This document shows positions 63,151 to 64,000 of a DNA stretch of 64,000 bases, piece by piece. The notes beneath the pieces were generated by a model. That model did not search any database, was not told the DNA's origin, and saw only the letters and a program-made list of their open reading frames with translations. Source of the stretch: Xylocopa sonorina (taxonomy: Eukaryota > Arthropoda > Insecta > Hymenoptera > Apidae). Location of the stretch: the NCBI RefSeq assembly GCF_050948175.1, contig NW_027490097.1, positions 2,170,001 through 2,234,000 on the forward strand, read 5' to 3'. How positions within the stretch are numbered: the stretch's first letter is position 1; each line of letters starts with the position of its first letter. Made by a program: the position numbers and the translations under genes.

Positions 63151-63258
63151 TTCCAATCTCACCTCCGAACGGGAGAGTTGCTAACTCATATCCGAACTGG
63201 AGAGTTCGTAACTCATCTCCGAACTGGAGAGTTCGTATCTCATCTCCGAACCGAGGAG
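63151..63258. repeat. 27-bp tandem repeat in the 3' LTR, four units
   Basis: Units begin at 63151, 63178, 63205 and 63232. The first is the most diverged (TTCCAATCTCACCTCCGAAC). The 5' LTR has only three units. Confidence 0.88.
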
Positions 63259-63734
63259 TTCTAATCCAGCATCCGAACGATGCACTTCCGAACCGAGCAA
63301 TAGGCTCATTCGCAACGAGCAATTAGCTCTAATGCATTCGTCTCTATCCATACTCCCATAGCGGAGTCCATTCGATACTTTATACTATTTCTAATTCTCA
63401 TTGTAATCGCTAGTCAGTAACTTAGAACTTAGTCAAGTGTATTTAGTATAGTGAAATCATAGAATATAGTTTATTTTTACCAGATTCAAAGTATCTTTAT
63501 TCGAATTCAAATACAATTCCTTAATTCTAATCCACGGGTACGCTCGCGATTATTCTAATTCCATATCTCATCTGCGATAGTCTTGAGGCTCGACGACTAG
63601 AGCGAACCAGCGCTTAGTTGCTCCATCCTCACTTCTACCGTGTACAGAATATCTTGCGCCCAGGTCGATCCCGGTAAGCTAGAGCGAACCAACGCTTAGC
63701 CGTGCCGTATTCAACCGAAGTTCAAGTATTCTCG

Positions 63735-63980
63735 ATGAGCCTTGCACCTCCGACAAAGCGTACACGACGCGCGGGGAGGAGAGAGTTCATTCGTCGTCTC
63801 GCTCGGGAATACGTGGGTGATGCACCAGAATATTCAATTTCCTACGTTCGAGTCCTGGTTCCTGTGAAGGAGGTTTCCTTCGCCGCACGACCCGTACCTC
63901 CGTTCCAGCCGTACGCCGCCGCCATCCCGGTTGCGGATCCAAGGCGCTCCAGGTACCTGGAAAGAGAAATCAGTCAGTAG
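63735..63980 (+). CDS. LTR-embedded small basic ORF (3' LTR copy)
   Basis: Same 81-residue frame as at 56253-56498, with the same ATG and stop. Substitutions relative to the 5' LTR copy in this interval are few: CTGCGTT to CTACGTT (Cys to Tyr), GTCTTGG to GTCCTGG (silent), and CAGACAG to CAGTCAG (Arg to Ser). No stop or frameshift has arisen. Function is unknown. Confidence 0.5.
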   Translation: MSLAPPTKRTRRAGRREFIRRLAREYVGDAPEYSISYVRVLVPVKEVSFAARPVPPFQPYAAAIPVADPRRSRYLEREISQ

Positions 63981-64000
63981 AATCAAGCCATCACAAGGTA

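Larger units (their letters stand above)
55121..64000 (+). mobile_element. Ty3/gypsy LTR retrotransposon, nearly complete, inserted in the satellite
   Basis: Order: 5' LTR, 82-bp leader, gag, pol (protease, RT, RNase H, integrase), polypurine tract, 3' LTR. The protease-RT-RNase H-integrase order is diagnostic of Ty3/gypsy (Metaviridae); the finer clade is uncertain, with resemblance to the insect Gypsy and mdg1-type groups. Both coding frames are intact and no env is seen. The two LTRs differ at roughly 16 positions by eye over about 1400 aligned bases, plus one 27-bp repeat unit and 1 bp, so insertion was recent but not immediate. The expected right end is near 64135, outside the window, so the target-site duplication cannot be checked. 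Confidence 0.96.
62575..64000 (+). repeat. 3' LTR, truncated by the window edge
   Basis: 1426 bp matching 55121-56518. The offset is 7454 at the start and 7482 at the end because of one extra 27-bp unit (63151-63258) and a 1-bp insertion (GATACTTTATAC). About 16 substitutions separate it from the 5' LTR by eye count. Its first 292 bp are coding (the end of pol). The missing part should be about 135 bp, to near 64135. Confidence 0.95.

Overview
The window is eukaryotic, repeat-dominated DNA, most likely from an arthropod and probably an insect. I infer this from the tandem satellite and from an insect-type Ty3/gypsy LTR retrotransposon; the species cannot be named from this sequence. I see no host protein-coding gene, tRNA or rRNA.

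Layout. (1) Positions 1-11172 and 12760-55120 are one continuous tandem satellite array, about 308 monomers of 174 bp, all in the same orientation. (2) Positions 11173-12759 are a solo LTR inserted in the minus orientation and flanked by a 4-bp target-site duplication (ATAG). (3) From 55121 to the window end is a nearly complete Ty3/gypsy element: 5' LTR (55121-56653), leader, gag (56736-58067), pol in the -1 frame (to 62866), polypurine tract, and a 3' LTR (from 62575) cut off by the window edge about 135 bp before its expected end. The element sits in the satellite and shares the strand on which the satellite is described here.

Satellite structure. The array is hierarchical. Left of the solo LTR, a block of about 5.2 kb (30 monomers) is present twice. 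From about 18.5 to 27.3 kb a 9-monomer (1566 bp) higher-order unit recurs. From 27.4 to 49.8 kb blocks of 26-33 monomers (4514-5732 bp) are tandemly duplicated almost without change. The stretches 12.8-18.4 kb and 49.8-55.1 kb look more diverged and lack obvious long duplications. This 'young core, older flanks' pattern is typical of centromeric satellites, but centromere function is inference only.

Retrotransposon. Gag has two CCHC zinc knuckles. Pol has protease (DTGA), reverse transcriptase (YLDD), RNase H and integrase (HHCC, DD35E, GPY/F), with no stop or frameshift. Gag-Pol is probably made by -1 ribosomal frameshifting at GGGAAAC (57953-57959), followed at normal spacing by a GC-rich stem-loop. 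No env gene is seen. Two features are unusual. The pol frame runs 292 bp into the 3' LTR. A separate small basic ORF lies wholly inside each LTR. Both LTR reading frames are recognisable in the diverged solo LTR at 11173-12759, which suggests protein-level constraint on LTR sequence.
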